The position numbers and the translations under genes are program-made. 64,000 nucleotides of DNA. Origin: Asaia bogorensis. Lineage in GTDB: Bacteria; Pseudomonadota; Alphaproteobacteria; Acetobacterales; Acetobacteraceae. This document shows positions 51,137-59,762 of this stretch, one piece after another. The notes beneath the pieces are model-generated. The model worked only from the letters and a program-made list of their open reading frames with translations. It was not told the DNA's origin and did no database searches. Each line of letters begins with the position of its first letter. The first letter of the stretch is position 1. The stretch spans positions 1-64,000 of the forward strand of contig CALQTN020000006.1 of NCBI GenBank assembly GCA_943333505.2. Reading direction: 5' to 3'.

Positions 51137-51990
51137 TGGCGCTCACCCCCGCCGCCCGCCGCCGCAGGGCGGCCTTCCTGCGCCAGTTGCGGATCTGGGC
51201 CGGGGTCCTGGTGTGCGCAGCGTTCCTGGTGCCGATCCTGTGGATGGTGCTGACATCGCTGAAGCTGCAACGCGAGATTTTCACCACCCCGCCGACGCTG
51301 TTCTTCACCCCGACCTTGGAAACCTATTACAGCTACCTCGAACGAACCGACCTGCCGCGACGGATGATCAACACTGTCATCGTTGCCTGCGGGGCCGGGC
51401 TGGTATCGATCATCGCCGGGTCGATGGCTGGCTATGCGCTGGCCCGGGTGAAGCTAAAAGGGGCTGGCACCATCGGCGTGCTGATCCTGCTGTCGCGCGG
51501 GGTGCCGCCGATCGCGCTTGCCGTTCCGATGTTCCTGGTGGCGCGCAATCTCGGTCTGATCGACAAGCACATCACCCTGATCCTGGCCTACTGCACCTTC
51601 CTGATCCCTTATGTGATGTGGCTGATGCGCGGCTTCTTCAAGTCGCTGCCCGAGGAGTTGGAGGAAGCCGCCAAGCTCGACGGATGCAGCCGTTTCGGGG
51701 CGTTCTTTCGCATCATCGTGCCGATTTCACTGCCGGGCCTGCTGTCCACCCTGATTTTCAGCATCATCCTGGCGTGGGAGGAATTGCTGTTTGCCCTGGT
51801 GCTGACCAACCGCATCGCCACCACCGTGCCGGTGGTGATTTCCAACATTGTCGGCGATACGGTCAACGGCGCCAATTGGGGCGCATTGAGCGCGGTTGGC
51901 ACGATGACGGTGATCCCGGTGATCATCTTCGCGCTGCTGGTGCAGAAATGGCTGATCCAAGGGCTTGCTGACGGCGCCACCAAGGGCTGA
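51136..51990 (+). CDS. Sugar ABC transporter permease (MalG/UgpE type)
   Basis: A 284-residue partner permease with six helices. VPILWMVLTSLKLQREIFT opens it and the EAA loop is ELEEAAKLDGCSRFGAFFRIIVPISLPG. The ATG overlaps the previous stop as TGATG. The missing ATP-binding subunit must be supplied by a shared MsmK/UgpC-like ATPase encoded elsewhere. The operon ends at a type B hairpin facing the converging decarboxylase gene. Confidence 0.9.
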   Translation: MALTPAARRRRAAFLRQLRIWAGVLVCAAFLVPILWMVLTSLKLQREIFTTPPTLFFTPTLETYYSYLERTDLPRRMINTVIVACGAGLVSIIAGSMAGYALARVKLKGAGTIGVLILLSRGVPPIALAVPMFLVARNLGLIDKHITLILAYCTFLIPYVMWLMRGFFKSLPEELEEAAKLDGCSRFGAFFRIIVPISLPGLLSTLIFSIILAWEELLFALVLTNRIATTVPVVISNIVGDTVNGANWGALSAVGTMTVIPVIIFALLVQKWLIQGLADGATKG

Positions 51991-51991
51991 C

Positions 51992-52027
51992 GCATGACCG
52001 CGCCGATCAGCGGTCATCATGCTCTAT
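51992..52027. terminator. Type B hairpin with shortened left arm
   Basis: ATGACCGC, loop GCCGATCA, GCGGTCAT form the paired core, and the right arm continues CATGCTCTA as in other type B copies. The left arm lacks three bases, so the outer stem is disrupted. It lies between the permease and decarboxylase stops, and the decarboxylase TAG (52024-52026) is in the right arm. Confidence 0.7.
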
Positions 52028-53295
52028 GCGACCTGAAAAGACCCGGGCGGGCTGATGTCATTCGGGTTTTTGATCGCTGAAACCGTATAGCCAGGGGTTT
52101 GCAGCAAGGGTGCGTCGATCACCTCGACAATGCGGGCGCGGTCGAAGCCGTTGAAGGCGGTGCGCAGGCAGAAGCCGTAAGCGCCCAATTGGCCAAGCTC
52201 GATCCAGTCGCCTTCCCCGATATCCGCAGGCAACCAGAACGGGCCGGCCATCGCGTCGGCGCTGTCGCAGGTCGGGCCGAAGAAGCTGAACGGCTGGAGA
52301 TTTGCCTGGCTGAGGCCGCCGGGGCGCACCAGTCGCGCCGGAAAGCGGAAACCCAGCGCGCCGGCGTCCGACAGGCTGCCGAACACGCCGTCGTTCAGGT
52401 AAAGCCATTCGCCACGCCGCGCCTGGACCTGCACCACAACCGAGCCACCGGCTGCAACCAGCGCGCGGCCGGGCTCAGCCCACAGCTCGACAGTTTCCGG
52501 CAGGCCGAGCGCCGCGAAGCCCGCGTCAATTGCGGCGATGAACGCCCCCAAAGGCGGCGGGGTGATATCCGGATAGCTTACCGGAAAACCGCCGCCGATA
52601 TCGACGATGTCTACCGCGACCGACGCTGCGCGGATCGCCGCGCCCGCCACCTGCATTGCCCGGCCATAAGCCAGCGGATCGAGGCATTGCGAGCCGACAT
52701 GGAAGGATACCCCAAGCCGGACCGCCAGCGGACGTGCCGTGCGCAGCAACGCGGCCGCCGTTTCGGTATCGGCGCCGAACTTGCCTGACATATCGATCGC
52801 GGCGCCGCCGGCCGGCAAAGCGAGCCGCACGATGATGCCAAGATCGGTTGCATTGCCGGTTTCGACCAGAATCTTCGCCAGTTCATCAGCGGAATCGATC
52901 ACGAAATCCCGCACCCCGGCGTCGAAATAGGCGGCACGGATCGCCGAGCGCGCCTTGATCGGGTGCATGAAATGGATCGCCGCGTCGGCAAACATGCTGC
53001 GCACCAGGGCAATTTCGTTCGCCGATGCGCAGTCGAAATGGCGAACGCCACCTTCCCACAATGCGCGCAGCACGCCGGGTTCGGGGTTGCACTTCACCGC
53101 GTACATAACGGTCCCCGGAAAATCGTCGGTAAATTGGCGCGCGGTCGTCGCCAGCACTGCCGGCCGCAGGCAATGCACCGGCACGTCCGGATGGTCGGCG
53201 GCGATCACCGCATCGACGCTGGTCGCGGCAACCGGTTCCACGGCGATCGAGCGGCGGAGTGGGGAAACGGCATTGCGGAAGCGGGTGACAGACAT
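52024..53295 (-). CDS. Ornithine (type III PLP) decarboxylase
   Basis: A 423-residue PLP-dependent decarboxylase of the alanine-racemase fold, as in eukaryotic-type ODC. The PLP lysine is in YAVKCNPEP (about residue 69), with SFHVGSQC, IGGGFPVSYP, WAEPGRALVA (PLP phosphate site) and the partner cysteine in FGPTCDSAD. It makes putrescine from ornithine; lysine activity cannot be excluded by eye. GAGGA lies about nine bases before ATG 53295. A roughly 400-base structured leader precedes it, with agmatinase farther upstream in the same direction. Confidence 0.9.
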   Translation of the reverse strand: MSVTRFRNAVSPLRRSIAVEPVAATSVDAVIAADHPDVPVHCLRPAVLATTARQFTDDFPGTVMYAVKCNPEPGVLRALWEGGVRHFDCASANEIALVRSMFADAAIHFMHPIKARSAIRAAYFDAGVRDFVIDSADELAKILVETGNATDLGIIVRLALPAGGAAIDMSGKFGADTETAAALLRTARPLAVRLGVSFHVGSQCLDPLAYGRAMQVAGAAIRAASVAVDIVDIGGGFPVSYPDITPPPLGAFIAAIDAGFAALGLPETVELWAEPGRALVAAGGSVVVQVQARRGEWLYLNDGVFGSLSDAGALGFRFPARLVRPGGLSQANLQPFSFFGPTCDSADAMAGPFWLPADIGEGDWIELGQLGAYGFCLRTAFNGFDRARIVEVIDAPLLQTPGYTVSAIKNPNDISPPGSFQVA

Positions 53296-53299
53296 GGCA

Positions 53300-53690
53300 G
53301 CAATCCTCGGCGAACGAGCAACGCGGCGGCGCCATGGAAGGGCACACGCCGACAGAACAGGAACGAAATGGGTTCCGGCCGCACGCCAATAGCTGTGCGG
53401 TCAAACCCTAAGCGAGGATGCGCGGACTTCGCATCGCACGATGGCCAACATCAAACATACCCGATCCCTTAAGGACACCAGCCCATCTGGCTGGCTCGAC
53501 CGAAAAGGACGCGTTACGTCGTTGCTGTGGCCCCCTCGGGGGCCTCTCGGCCAGAACTGGCCTGCGGCACGTGCGATTGCGTCTTTAGCACCGGCTGACA
53601 AATCAGCGCGGACCGGCGGTATACGGCCACTCACCCCGCAGCGGAAATGCGGATTCACGACCCGTGCTGCGTTGTGGGCGCATGGGTTGG
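53300..53690 (-). ncRNA. speF-like structured leader of the ornithine decarboxylase gene
   Basis: A region of about 400 bases without a convincing long gene lies before the decarboxylase start. On the minus strand it contains at least five strong hairpins: GGCCAGTTCTGGCC (53549-53562), GGCCCCCGAGGGGGCC (53529-53544), CCAGCCAGATGGGCTGG (53478-53494), GATGCG with CGCATC (53417-53435) and CCGCAC with GTGCGG (just upstream of the decarboxylase). Size, position and gene fit the Rfam speF leader of alphaproteobacterial ODC genes. The family match is from memory, not a covariance search. Confidence 0.68.
53408..53458 (-). CDS. Candidate 16-residue leader peptide in the ODC leader
   Basis: Within the structured leader a short frame reads MFDVGHRAMRSPRILA and stops. 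It has AAGGGA about seven bases upstream of its ATG. It overlaps the GATGCG/CGCATC hairpin and ends just before the GGGTT...AACCC outer stem, so its translation would change folding. Enterobacterial speF is controlled by the ornithine-sensing peptide SpeFL; this peptide is a different sequence but sits in an equivalent place. Functional status is inferred. Confidence 0.45.
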   Translation of the reverse strand: MFDVGHRAMRSPRILA

Positions 53691-53714
53691 CAGGCTGAAA
53701 ATCTCCGCCCGCTT

Positions 53715-54629
53715 CTACAGGCCCGGCGCCGGAACATGATCATGCTCCAGCAACGCGAGATACTCCCAAACCACGGTCGCCGCGGCGAGCGCGGTAATCT
53801 CTGCCACGTCGTACGCTGGCGCCACCTCGACCACATCCATCCCGACGAAATCCACCCCGATCAGCCGCCGCAAAATCGCCTGCGCCTGCCACGATGCCAA
53901 TCCACCGATTTCCGGTGTGCCGGTACCAGGCGCGGCGGACGGATCGAGCACGTCGATATCGAAGCTGAGATAGGTCGGGTCTGTCCCGACGATCTTGCGC
54001 ACCCGACGGGCGATTTCGATCGGCCCCGACAGATGAACCTCCTCGGCTGGAATGATCGTGACGCCCTGGTTCCGGGTCCAGTCCCACACCGCGCGCTGCA
54101 CCGGCGACCGGATGCCGATCTGCACCATCCGCGCCGGGTCGATCAGGCCTTCGTTGATGGCATGAAAGAACACCGAGCCATGGCCAAAACGCTGGCCAAA
54201 ATTATCCGGCCACGTATCGACATGCGCATCGAAATGCACCAGCCCGATTGGCATCCCCAACCGCCGATGCAGCGCGCGTAGCAACGGCAGGGTAATGCCG
54301 TGTTCGCCGCCCAGCGCCAGCAAGTGACCAATGCCGGCCGCCTGGTCTTCGATCAGCTTCAGGCTTTGTGGAATATCGCCAAGCGCAATGGCGAAATCGC
54401 CAATATCAGACACCGATTTTGCCGCCGGCTCCACCCAGAAATGCGGATGGTCGCCATCGACCAGCATCCGGCTCGCCTGGCGGATGGCACGCGGTGCGTC
54501 GCGGGTCCCGGCGCGGTTGGTGGTGCCGAGATCGAGCGGGATACCGGCGATGCTGTAATCCGCCTCGGCATCGGTTGGCGACAACCCGAAAAAACCGGGC
54601 CCGGTGGCGAAAGTAGGAACCCCGGCCAT
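53715..54629 (-). CDS. speB: Agmatinase / ureohydrolase
   Basis: A 304-residue manganese ureohydrolase. Metal ligands are seen in LGGEHGITLP (His), HFDAHVDTW (D-x-H-x-D) and SFDIDVLDPSAAPGTGTPE (D-x-D). It would convert agmatine to putrescine and urea; guanidinobutyrase or a similar role is possible because the family is hard to subdivide. ATG 54629 follows the crotonase stop. It lies upstream of the ornithine decarboxylase in the same direction, so two putrescine routes are adjacent. Confidence 0.87.
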   Translation of the reverse strand: MAGVPTFATGPGFFGLSPTDAEADYSIAGIPLDLGTTNRAGTRDAPRAIRQASRMLVDGDHPHFWVEPAAKSVSDIGDFAIALGDIPQSLKLIEDQAAGIGHLLALGGEHGITLPLLRALHRRLGMPIGLVHFDAHVDTWPDNFGQRFGHGSVFFHAINEGLIDPARMVQIGIRSPVQRAVWDWTRNQGVTIIPAEEVHLSGPIEIARRVRKIVGTDPTYLSFDIDVLDPSAAPGTGTPEIGGLASWQAQAILRRLIGVDFVGMDVVEVAPAYDVAEITALAAATVVWEYLALLEHDHVPAPGL

Positions 54630-54633
54630 CGGA

Positions 54634-55425
54634 TCAGCGCCCCTCGAAGCTGGGTTTGCGTTTTTCGACAAAGGCCCGCACGCCTTCCCGGCCATCGGCG
54701 GTTGCCACCATCGCAACGATCATGCGGGTTTCCAGTTCCATCTGGCTTTCCAGGCTTTCGGTCGCCGCTGAATTGAGCATACGTTTGATGCCGCCATGGG
54801 CCTCCGTCGGGCCATCGGCGAGCTGGCGCGCCAGCGCACCCGCTTCGGCCATCAAATCGGCGCCCGGCACGACGCGATTGACCAAGCCCCAGTCGAGCGC
54901 TTCAGCCGCCGTCAGATTGCGGTTGGTCATGTACATTTCCATCGCCCGCCGTCGGCCGATCAGATGTGACAGGAAGAAGGTGGAACTGCCATCGGGCGTC
55001 AGCCCGATGCGGGTATAAGCGCTGGTGAAGCGGGCATGGTCGGCGGCAATCGCCAGGTCGCAGAACGCCATGATCGACAGGCCGGCGCCGGCCGCCACCC
55101 CATTAACCGCGGCGATCACCGGCGCGCGCATCCAGGTGAAGCGCGAGATCGCCATGTGCAAATTCGTGGTCATGTCCTGAACCAGCCGCTGTACTTTGTC
55201 ACCGGCACCGACAAACCCCGCCACATCACCGCCAGCACAGAACGCCTTTTCGCCGGCGCCGGTCAGCACCACGCAGCGCACCGCCGGATCGGTCGAGCAG
55301 ATATTGGCAACGTCGAGCAGTTCGATCGACATTTGCAGATCGAGCGCATTGAAGCTCGCCGGCCGGGTCATGGTGATCGTGGCGATGCCATCGCGGATTT
55401 CAAACGTAAGGGCCTTGTGGTCCAT
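54634..55425 (-). CDS. Enoyl-CoA hydratase/isomerase family protein
   Basis: A 263-residue crotonase-fold enzyme. The oxyanion-hole segments are AFCAGGDVAGF (about residues 61-71) and AVNGVAAGAGLSIM (about 109-122). The catalytic region YTRIGLTPDGSSTFFL keeps an Asp at the PaaG-type position and lacks the first hydratase Glu, so isomerase activity is more likely than hydration. Cytoplasmic acyl-CoA metabolism. It lies five bases from the isomerase gene upstream and four from speB downstream, suggesting one transcript. Confidence 0.87.
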   Translation of the reverse strand: MDHKALTFEIRDGIATITMTRPASFNALDLQMSIELLDVANICSTDPAVRCVVLTGAGEKAFCAGGDVAGFVGAGDKVQRLVQDMTTNLHMAISRFTWMRAPVIAAVNGVAAGAGLSIMAFCDLAIAADHARFTSAYTRIGLTPDGSSTFFLSHLIGRRRAMEMYMTNRNLTAAEALDWGLVNRVVPGADLMAEAGALARQLADGPTEAHGGIKRMLNSAATESLESQMELETRMIVAMVATADGREGVRAFVEKRKPSFEGR

Positions 55426-55430
55426 GGTGC

Positions 55431-56039
55431 CTATCCTTTTGCCGCGATGATGGCCTGCTCGACGTCAGCCAGCCGGTCCTTGCCGAAATATATGTCGCCA
55501 TTGGTATAAAATGTCGGGCTGCCAAATGTGCCGCGATCCACCGATGCCTCAGTGTTCTCCATCAAGCGGTCCTTCACCGTCTGGTCCTGGGTGCGCGCCA
55601 GGATTGCGGCGCCATCGAAGCCGGCTGCATCCAACGCCGCCCTCGTCACTGCGGGATCGTCGAGTTTCTTTGGCGTTTTCCACATCAAATCGAAGACCGC
55701 ATCGACATAACGATCCAGGATGCCGTCCAGCTCGGCCGCCACCGCACCGCGCATGATGGTTATGGTGTTGACCGGGAAATGCGGATTTCGTTCGAACGGA
55801 ATGCCGTGCCGGGCAATGAACCGCCTCATTTCCAGCGACTGATATTCGTTCTTGTTGCGTACGCCCTGGAACTGCACCATCGGGGACGCATTGTTGGTCG
55901 CCTTAAAGACGCCGCCGAGTAGCACCGGGACATAGTCGAACGTCACACCGGTTCGTGCGGTAATTCCGGGGAGCATCTTATGTGCGAGATAGGCGTTGGG
56001 ACTTCCGAAATCAAAATGAAATTCCGCGCAGACAGCCAT
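55431..56039 (-). CDS. 2-hydroxychromene-2-carboxylate isomerase family (DsbA-like, GST kappa)
   Basis: A 202-residue thioredoxin-fold protein. The N-terminal FHFDFGSPNAYLAHKML carries the catalytic Ser of glutathione-dependent HCCA isomerases in place of a Cys pair, and GTFGSPTFYTNGDIYFGKDRL holds the cis-Pro loop. AAAGGAGAG precedes ATG 56039, which replaces a much longer reading. It may work in aromatic-compound degradation, but no naphthalene-type genes are nearby. It is grouped with the crotonase and SDR genes. Confidence 0.85.
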   Translation of the reverse strand: MAVCAEFHFDFGSPNAYLAHKMLPGITARTGVTFDYVPVLLGGVFKATNNASPMVQFQGVRNKNEYQSLEMRRFIARHGIPFERNPHFPVNTITIMRGAVAAELDGILDRYVDAVFDLMWKTPKKLDDPAVTRAALDAAGFDGAAILARTQDQTVKDRLMENTEASVDRGTFGSPTFYTNGDIYFGKDRLADVEQAIIAAKG

Positions 56040-56064
56040 GGCTCTCTCTCCTTTATAATCTAAT

Positions 56065-56793
56065 TCACCAGCTTTCCGACCATGGCCGCAAATCCATCTC
56101 CTGCGTCCAGGCGGTGCGCTTTTGGCAATGCAGGCCCCAATAGGCCTCGGCAATATCATCGGGGTTCAGAATACCGTCCTGATCCTTGGTGGCATATTTC
56201 TGCGGTGCCACGGTGCGGATGAAATCGGTGTCGATCGCGCCGTCGATCACCACATGGGCGACGTGGATGCCGAGCGGGCCAAGTTCGCGCGCGCAACTTT
56301 GCGCCACTGCGCGCAGCCCGGCCTTGCCGGCGGCAAACGCCGCATAGCCCTTGCTGCCGCGCAGGCTTGCGGTTGCCCCGGTGAACAGCATCGTGCCCTG
56401 GCCGCGTGGAACCATCACCCGCGCCGCTTCCCGCCCGGCCAGGAACCCGGCGAGGCAACACATCTCCCACACCTTGGAAAACACCCGCGTGGTCGTGTCG
56501 CGGATCGGGAAGCGAACATTGCCGCCGATGTTGAACACCATCACCCCGATCGGGCCGATATCGCGCTCGATCTCGTCGATCAGCGCCACCATTGCTTCCT
56601 CCCGCCGGGCATCGCTGGCAAAGCCGCGCGCCTGGCCGCCATCGGCGATGATGCGCTCGACGAGTGGCTGCAATTTGTCTGCGCTGCGGCGGGTCACACA
56701 AGCAAAATAGCCCTCGCGCGCAAAGCGCCGGGCAATTGCGCCCCCGGTTGCATCGCCAGCACCAATAACGAGCGCAACTTTTTGCTGCATCAT
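56065..56793 (-). CDS. SDR-family oxidoreductase with Phe at the catalytic Tyr position
   Basis: A 242-residue short-chain dehydrogenase-like protein. The cofactor loop is ALVIGAGDATGGAIARRFA, the structural N-x-G is FNIGGNV, and the active-site region reads FTGATASLRGSKGYAAFAAGKAGL. Y-x-x-x-K is replaced by F-x-x-x-K, as in a subgroup of SDRs that I recall with FAAFAxxK. Reductase chemistry may be altered. GGAG lies about 10 bases before ATG 56793. It is first in the minus-strand run that includes the isomerase, crotonase and speB genes. Confidence 0.82.
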   Translation of the reverse strand: MMQQKVALVIGAGDATGGAIARRFAREGYFACVTRRSADKLQPLVERIIADGGQARGFASDARREEAMVALIDEIERDIGPIGVMVFNIGGNVRFPIRDTTTRVFSKVWEMCCLAGFLAGREAARVMVPRGQGTMLFTGATASLRGSKGYAAFAAGKAGLRAVAQSCARELGPLGIHVAHVVIDGAIDTDFIRTVAPQKYATKDQDGILNPDDIAEAYWGLHCQKRTAWTQEMDLRPWSESW

Positions 56794-56970
56794 GTCATTC
56801 TCCACCCGCATGTTGCGGCTGCACGGACGCTAGCACATCTCGCGCGCGCGAAAACACGTTTCCATCATACCTCGATCAGGATTCGGATCGAAGGCGGTGT
56901 ACCGGGTCGCCTGTAGCCAAAAGCGGCTGGCTTGGGCATCCTACCAATCTAATCGGCAGGAGTTCGGGGC

Positions 56971-57846
56971 ATGTCCACCACCTATCAAGTCGGCGATGTC
57001 ACCATCCACCGCATTGTCGAGGATGAGTCTCCGTTCGAGGAGGCGACGCGCTTCCTGCCCAACCTCACCGCCCAGCAATTGGCGGAAAGCCGGTCCTGGA
57101 TGGCGCCCACAGCGCTCGACCCGGCCACCGACAAGCTGATCTTCTGTTTTCAGTCCTATCTGGTGGTGACCCCGCACCATAAAATTCTGATCGATACCTG
57201 CGTCGGCAACGACAAGGAACGGCCGGGGCGCGGCAACTGGCACCAGAATAAAAGCACGCGCTACATGGACGCACTGGGTGCGGCAGGCTTCGGGGTGAAC
57301 GACATCGACGCGGTCATGTGCACTCATCTGCATGTCGATCATGTCGGCTGGAACACCAAACTCCAGAACGGCCAATGGGTGCCGACCTTCCCTAATGCGC
57401 GCTATCTGTTTTCCGACCGGGAGCTGGAATACTGGACCGCGCGCAATGCGGAAAACCCGATCGGCCCCATGGTGGACAGCGTATTGCCGATTGTTGCCGC
57501 CGGACGCGCCGATCTGGTGCGGTCGGATGCCGCTTTTGGTGACCATATCCGCCTGCAACCCACCCCCGGCCATACCATCGACCATTTCGCCGTCCAGATC
57601 GGCCGTGGCACCCACACCGATGCGGTAGTGACCGGGGACCTGATCCACTCGCCCCTCCAGGCGCGCTACCCCGAATTGCAGATGCGGGTCGATTTCGATC
57701 CGGCGCAGGCTGTCGTCAGCCGCCGCGCCTTTCTCGAACAATATTGCGACACCGCCACCTTGTGCTGCATGGCGCATTTCCCGTCGCCTTCGGTCAGCCG
57801 CGTGAAGCGTTGGGGAGACGGCTTCCGCTGCGATCCGGTGGGATGA
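56971..57846 (+). CDS. MBL-fold metallo-hydrolase (second type)
   Basis: A 291-residue metallo-beta-lactamase-fold protein. Zinc ligands appear in VMCTHLHVDHVGWN (about residue 110), TPGHTIDHF, VTGDLIHSP and the late CMAHFPSPS. The pattern resembles AHL-lactonase-like or small-ester hydrolases, and the substrate is unknown. The TGA stop overlaps the ATG of the TPR protein by ATGA (57843-57846), so the two are co-translated. It is divergent from the SDR gene, with about 180 bases between. Confidence 0.84.
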   Translation: MSTTYQVGDVTIHRIVEDESPFEEATRFLPNLTAQQLAESRSWMAPTALDPATDKLIFCFQSYLVVTPHHKILIDTCVGNDKERPGRGNWHQNKSTRYMDALGAAGFGVNDIDAVMCTHLHVDHVGWNTKLQNGQWVPTFPNARYLFSDRELEYWTARNAENPIGPMVDSVLPIVAAGRADLVRSDAAFGDHIRLQPTPGHTIDHFAVQIGRGTHTDAVVTGDLIHSPLQARYPELQMRVDFDPAQAVVSRRAFLEQYCDTATLCCMAHFPSPSVSRVKRWGDGFRCDPVG

Positions 57847-59633
57847 ACATCGGCGAAACCCTTAACGCCGCGCTCGCCGCCCACCGCGCCAACCGGCTTG
57901 CGGATGCCAAATCCGGCTACGACGCGGTGCTGAGCCTCGCACCCGACAACCCCGACGCGCTGTATCTGCGCGGGATGATCCACCTGGTCGAAGGCGAGCT
58001 CGATCTCGGGGAGGCGCTTACCAAGCGCGCCATTGCCGCCAAGCCGGAATTTCCCGAGGCGCTGGGCAATCTTGGGCGCATCGCGGTCGCACGCGGCAAT
58101 CCCGACGCGGCCATCCAGATATGGCAGAAGGCGCTGCGTCTGAAACCGGATGAGGTCGAAATCCGCCTGGAACTCGGCCGCCACCTGATCGCGGCCAGGC
58201 GCTATGCCGATGCGGTCGCCAATCAGGTGGTCGCGCTGCTGCGAACCCCAGAGGATGCCGCGGCGCTGCTGGTGCTGGGCAACGCGCTGCAAGGCCAGGG
58301 CCAGACCGATGCGGCAATCGCCATCTATCGGCGCGGCGTGGAATTGCGCCCCGATAATGCCGACCATCAGCATAATCTCGGCGTGTCGCTGTTCGAACGC
58401 CGGGAGGTCGCCGCCGCGATCGCGCAGTATCAGACGGCGCTCGCGATCCGGCCCACCGATCCCGACATCCTCAACAGCTACGGCGTCGCCCAGCGTGCGA
58501 CCGGGGCGCTTGATGCTGCGATCGTGAGCTACCGCGCGGCGCTGGCGGTGGCCCCCGCCCATGCCCAGGCCCTGAATAACCTCGGCGTCGTCTATACCGA
58601 ACAGCGCCGCCTGGATGAAGCAGCGTCGTGCTATCGCCACGCAATCGCCGCCGATGCGACTGCTGCCGACCCCCATTACAATCTGGCGCTGACGCTTCTT
58701 CTGGATGGGCACTACCAGGATGGCTGGGCCGAAATGGAATGGCGTTGGCAGACCGCCGCATTTCGCAAGCAGGCCCAGCATTTTTCCGTGCCATCTTGGA
58801 CAGGCGACGATGCCGATGGCGGCACGGTGCTGCTGCATGATGAACAGGGCCTGGGCGATACCATTCAGTTTTGCCGCTTTGCCGCCGCCGCCGCCCAACG
58901 CGCCCGGGTGATCTTACAGGTGCAGCGCCCGTTGCTGCGGCTGCTTACGGGCCTCCCCGGCCCGGCAATCATTGTTGCGCGGGGCGATAAACTGCCTGCA
59001 TTCAGCCGCCATCTGCCGTTGATGAGCCTGCCGCATATTCTCGGCACCACGGCCGAGACAATCCCGGATGCGGCGGGCTACCTCCGCGCGCCCGCCGATC
59101 GGGTCGCATACTGGCGGGCGCGGGTTGCTGACTTGCCCGGCCTGCGTGTCGGCCTGGTCTGGGCCGGCAATCCACGGCTGGGTGGGACATCCTACGATCA
59201 TGCCGATTCGCGCCGGTCGATCCACCTGGAGCAACTGCGTCCACTGGTGATGCCTGGCGTGGCGCTGGTGTCGCTGCAAAAGGGTGCCGGCGCCAGGCAG
59301 GTCAGGGATTTTCCAATAACGGATTGGTCACGCGAGTTTGACGATATGGCGGAGACTGCGGCGTTGATTTTGGCGCTTGACTTGGTGATCAGCGTTGATA
59401 CCTCGGTCGCCCATCTCGCCGGTGCATTGGGCGCTCAGGTGTGGCTATTGAATCGCTTCGACTGCGACTGGCGTTGGTTGGTCGCTGGACAAACTTCGGT
59501 TTGGTATCAAACCCTCCGGCAGTTCCGCCAGCCGGTAGCAGGGAATTGGGCGACGCCGATTGCCGAGCTGAAGGAGGCCCTCCAGATGGGCGCGGCGGGC
59601 AACATAACTTCACTTAAACGAAGAACGCAATGA
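57843..59633 (+). CDS. TPR protein with C-terminal glycosyltransferase-like domain
   Basis: A 596-residue protein. About residues 1-300 are tetratricopeptide repeats (for example PDNPDALYLRGMIHLVEGELDLGEAL and AHAQALNNLGVVYTEQRRLDEA). About 320-590 resemble a GT9/GT41-type domain: LLHDEQGLGDTIQFCRF, VGLVWAGNPRLGG and ISVDTSVAHLAGALG, the last being the nucleotide-sugar end of heptosyltransferase-like folds. No signal peptide or helix, so cytoplasmic. It may glycosylate a surface component; polysaccharide export genes lie downstream. The coupled MBL gene fixes the ATG. Confidence 0.82.
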   Translation: MNIGETLNAALAAHRANRLADAKSGYDAVLSLAPDNPDALYLRGMIHLVEGELDLGEALTKRAIAAKPEFPEALGNLGRIAVARGNPDAAIQIWQKALRLKPDEVEIRLELGRHLIAARRYADAVANQVVALLRTPEDAAALLVLGNALQGQGQTDAAIAIYRRGVELRPDNADHQHNLGVSLFERREVAAAIAQYQTALAIRPTDPDILNSYGVAQRATGALDAAIVSYRAALAVAPAHAQALNNLGVVYTEQRRLDEAASCYRHAIAADATAADPHYNLALTLLLDGHYQDGWAEMEWRWQTAAFRKQAQHFSVPSWTGDDADGGTVLLHDEQGLGDTIQFCRFAAAAAQRARVILQVQRPLLRLLTGLPGPAIIVARGDKLPAFSRHLPLMSLPHILGTTAETIPDAAGYLRAPADRVAYWRARVADLPGLRVGLVWAGNPRLGGTSYDHADSRRSIHLEQLRPLVMPGVALVSLQKGAGARQVRDFPITDWSREFDDMAETAALILALDLVISVDTSVAHLAGALGAQVWLLNRFDCDWRWLVAGQTSVWYQTLRQFRQPVAGNWATPIAELKEALQMGAAGNITSLKRRTQ

Positions 59634-59762
59634 AAAGTCGAGACGTTTTATTTTTTTTTACGATCACAGTTGCGTGAATTTCCTGATTCACAGCTTACAC
59701 CGATCGACCATATCTGCCTAAGTTGCCCCTGCGGAAACGTTGGCCGCGAAGGGAGCGTCGTG

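Noticed and set aside
53441-53698. 85-codon plus-strand and 85-codon minus-strand frames in the ODC leader
   Set aside because: Both run through strong hairpins and lack a ribosome-binding site and domain. The region is better explained as a structured RNA leader.
56065-56793. Loss of the SDR catalytic tyrosine as a novel inactivation
   Set aside because: The F-x-x-x-K form recurs in a subgroup of SDR proteins as I recall, so it is a subfamily trait rather than a new mutation.
57666-58898. 410-codon minus-strand frame opposite the TPR gene
   Set aside because: The TPR repeats and coupled ATG on the plus strand are decisive; this frame is a compositional shadow.
59634-59660. T-run after the TPR gene as a rho-independent terminator
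   Set aside because: The run of Ts is clear, but only a weak TAAACG/CGTTTTA pairing precedes it. A stable stem could not be shown by eye.
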